From SIG471 sp045638565 (GTDB taxonomy: Bacteria; Bacillota; Clostridia; Oscillospirales; Butyricicoccaceae), in contig JAZUBN010000140.1 in the NCBI GenBank assembly GCA_045638565.1, positions 1 to 32,226 of the forward strand: DNA of 32,226 nucleotides. The letters are read 5' to 3'. The position numbers and the translations under genes were made by a program. Under the pieces are notes generated by a model. It made no database searches, was not told the origin of the DNA, and saw only the letters and a program-made list of their open reading frames with translations. Below are positions 31,696 to 32,226 of this stretch, one piece after another. How positions within the stretch are numbered: the stretch's first letter is position 1; each line of letters opens with the position of its first letter.

Positions 31696-32099
31696 TGAAC
31701 GGCTTCCCGCTGAAAATAGTCACACCTGACGGGCTGGTATACGATGGCACTGCCGAAGAAGTTGTTGTAAGAACGACAACGGGCGACATCGGTATCCTTG
31801 CCGGTCATGTCAACTGTATCGCGCCTCTCGGTATGGGTATGGCTACAATCGTGATAGAAGGTCAGAAGAAATATGCAGCCTGCATCGGCGGTATGATCTC
31901 TGCAGTAAACGGCTCTGTCACACTCGTGCCAACTACATTCGAATGGGCAGATGAAATCGATATTGAACGTGCTGAGGCTTCTCAGGAACGCGCAAAGGCG
32001 ATTATTGCTGACAAAAATGCCACAGCAACAGAACATCGTATGGCAGATGCCAGACTCAAGAGAGCTGTCGTTCGCCAGAGCGTTGCAAGACTTAAATAA
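31695..32099 (+). CDS. atpC: ATP synthase subunit epsilon
   Basis: This 134-residue subunit has the N-terminal beta sandwich (residues 1-85; LKIVTPDGLVYDGTAEEV, GDIGILAGHVNCIAPL) and a C-terminal helical hairpin (about 90-134) that can inhibit ATP hydrolysis in some species. Start overlaps the atpD stop (TAATG), so it is coupled. It closes the operon, and a strong terminator follows. Confidence 0.95.
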   Translation: MNGFPLKIVTPDGLVYDGTAEEVVVRTTTGDIGILAGHVNCIAPLGMGMATIVIEGQKKYAACIGGMISAVNGSVTLVPTTFEWADEIDIERAEASQERAKAIIADKNATATEHRMADARLKRAVVRQSVARLK

Positions 32100-32102
32100 A
32101 AC

Positions 32103-32137
32103 AAAAGCCACTCGTCTGAGTGGCTTTTACTTTTTTA
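32103..32137 (+). terminator. Intrinsic terminator of the ATP synthase operon
   Basis: The perfect stem AAAAGCCACTC / GAGTGGCTTTT with loop GTCT is followed by TTTTTT. The stem arms are identical to those at 10921. Confidence 0.92.
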
Positions 32138-32141
32138 TTAT

Positions 32142-32226
32142 GCCTTCCCCTTGATTCACACCCCAAACAGCAGGCTGTTTGGGGACCCCATTTGGGAAGG
32201 TGTCAGCAAAGCTGACGGATGAGGTG
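32142..32226 (+). repeat. Hairpin repeat, copy 6, with inserted hairpin (runs to window edge)
   Basis: Hairpin 1 is CCTTCCC / GGGAAGG. Its loop is enlarged by a perfect inner hairpin, CCCCAAACAGC / GCTGTTTGGGG (32161-32184). Hairpin 2 is GTCAGC-AAA-GCTGAC, and the end is GACGGATGAGGTG. The copy may continue beyond the window. Confidence 0.8.

Overview
The window looks like chromosomal DNA of a Gram-positive anaerobe, most likely Bacillota/Clostridia of the Oscillospirales (Ruminococcus-like) type. This is inferred from the gene content (OppBCDF, BlaI/BlaR1-like pairs, an SLH-domain exported protein, a zinc-type ribosomal protein L31), strong Shine-Dalgarno sites, sigma-70-type promoters with 17-base spacers, and a dispersed family of G-rich hairpin repeats. 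No 16S gene is present, so this placement is not proven. No transposase, integrase, phage gene or CRISPR array was seen.

Layout, left to right. 1-4100: hairpin repeats, then a plus-strand oligopeptide/dipeptide ABC transporter operon (two permeases, two ATPases) with no solute-binding protein in view. 4155-4562: a small membrane protein. 4680-8563: sbcD-sbcC on the minus strand. 8670-10915: a DUF362 protein (minus) divergent from a ferritin-like protein (plus). 10958-14629: minus-strand genes for an SLH-domain exported protein, an unrecognised 162-residue protein and a MATE transporter. 14630-15043: a repeat-rich intergenic region ending in a promoter flanked by two perfect dyads. 15044-18823: a BlaI/MecI-like repressor followed by two tandem BlaR1-like M56 metalloprotease receptors. 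18856-22422: two tandem minus-strand TIR-domain proteins with one membrane segment and a large external region. 22588-24508: rpmE (minus) and a membrane-anchored parvulin-type foldase (plus). 24665-24750: tRNA-Leu(CAG). 24930-32099: a complete ten-gene F1Fo ATP synthase operon, atpZ-I-B-E-F-H-A-G-D-C.

The most notable region is 14950-22430. A self-regulated repressor with two paralogous receptor proteases converges, on one shared terminator, with two paralogous TIR-TM-ectodomain proteins. All four large proteins span the membrane and carry external domains that I do not recognise. The receptors lack the penicillin-binding sensor of classical BlaR1. The TIR proteins keep the conserved glutamate seen in NAD-cleaving TIR domains. 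Whether the two operons work together is inference.

A second notable point is the ATP synthase c subunit. It has two carboxylates plus Ser-Thr at the ion site (E31, E64-S65-T66), the pattern known from Na+-coupled rotors of the Fusobacterium type. A third is the hairpin repeat family: its stem sequences differ from copy to copy but keep pairing, and every copy points the same way.
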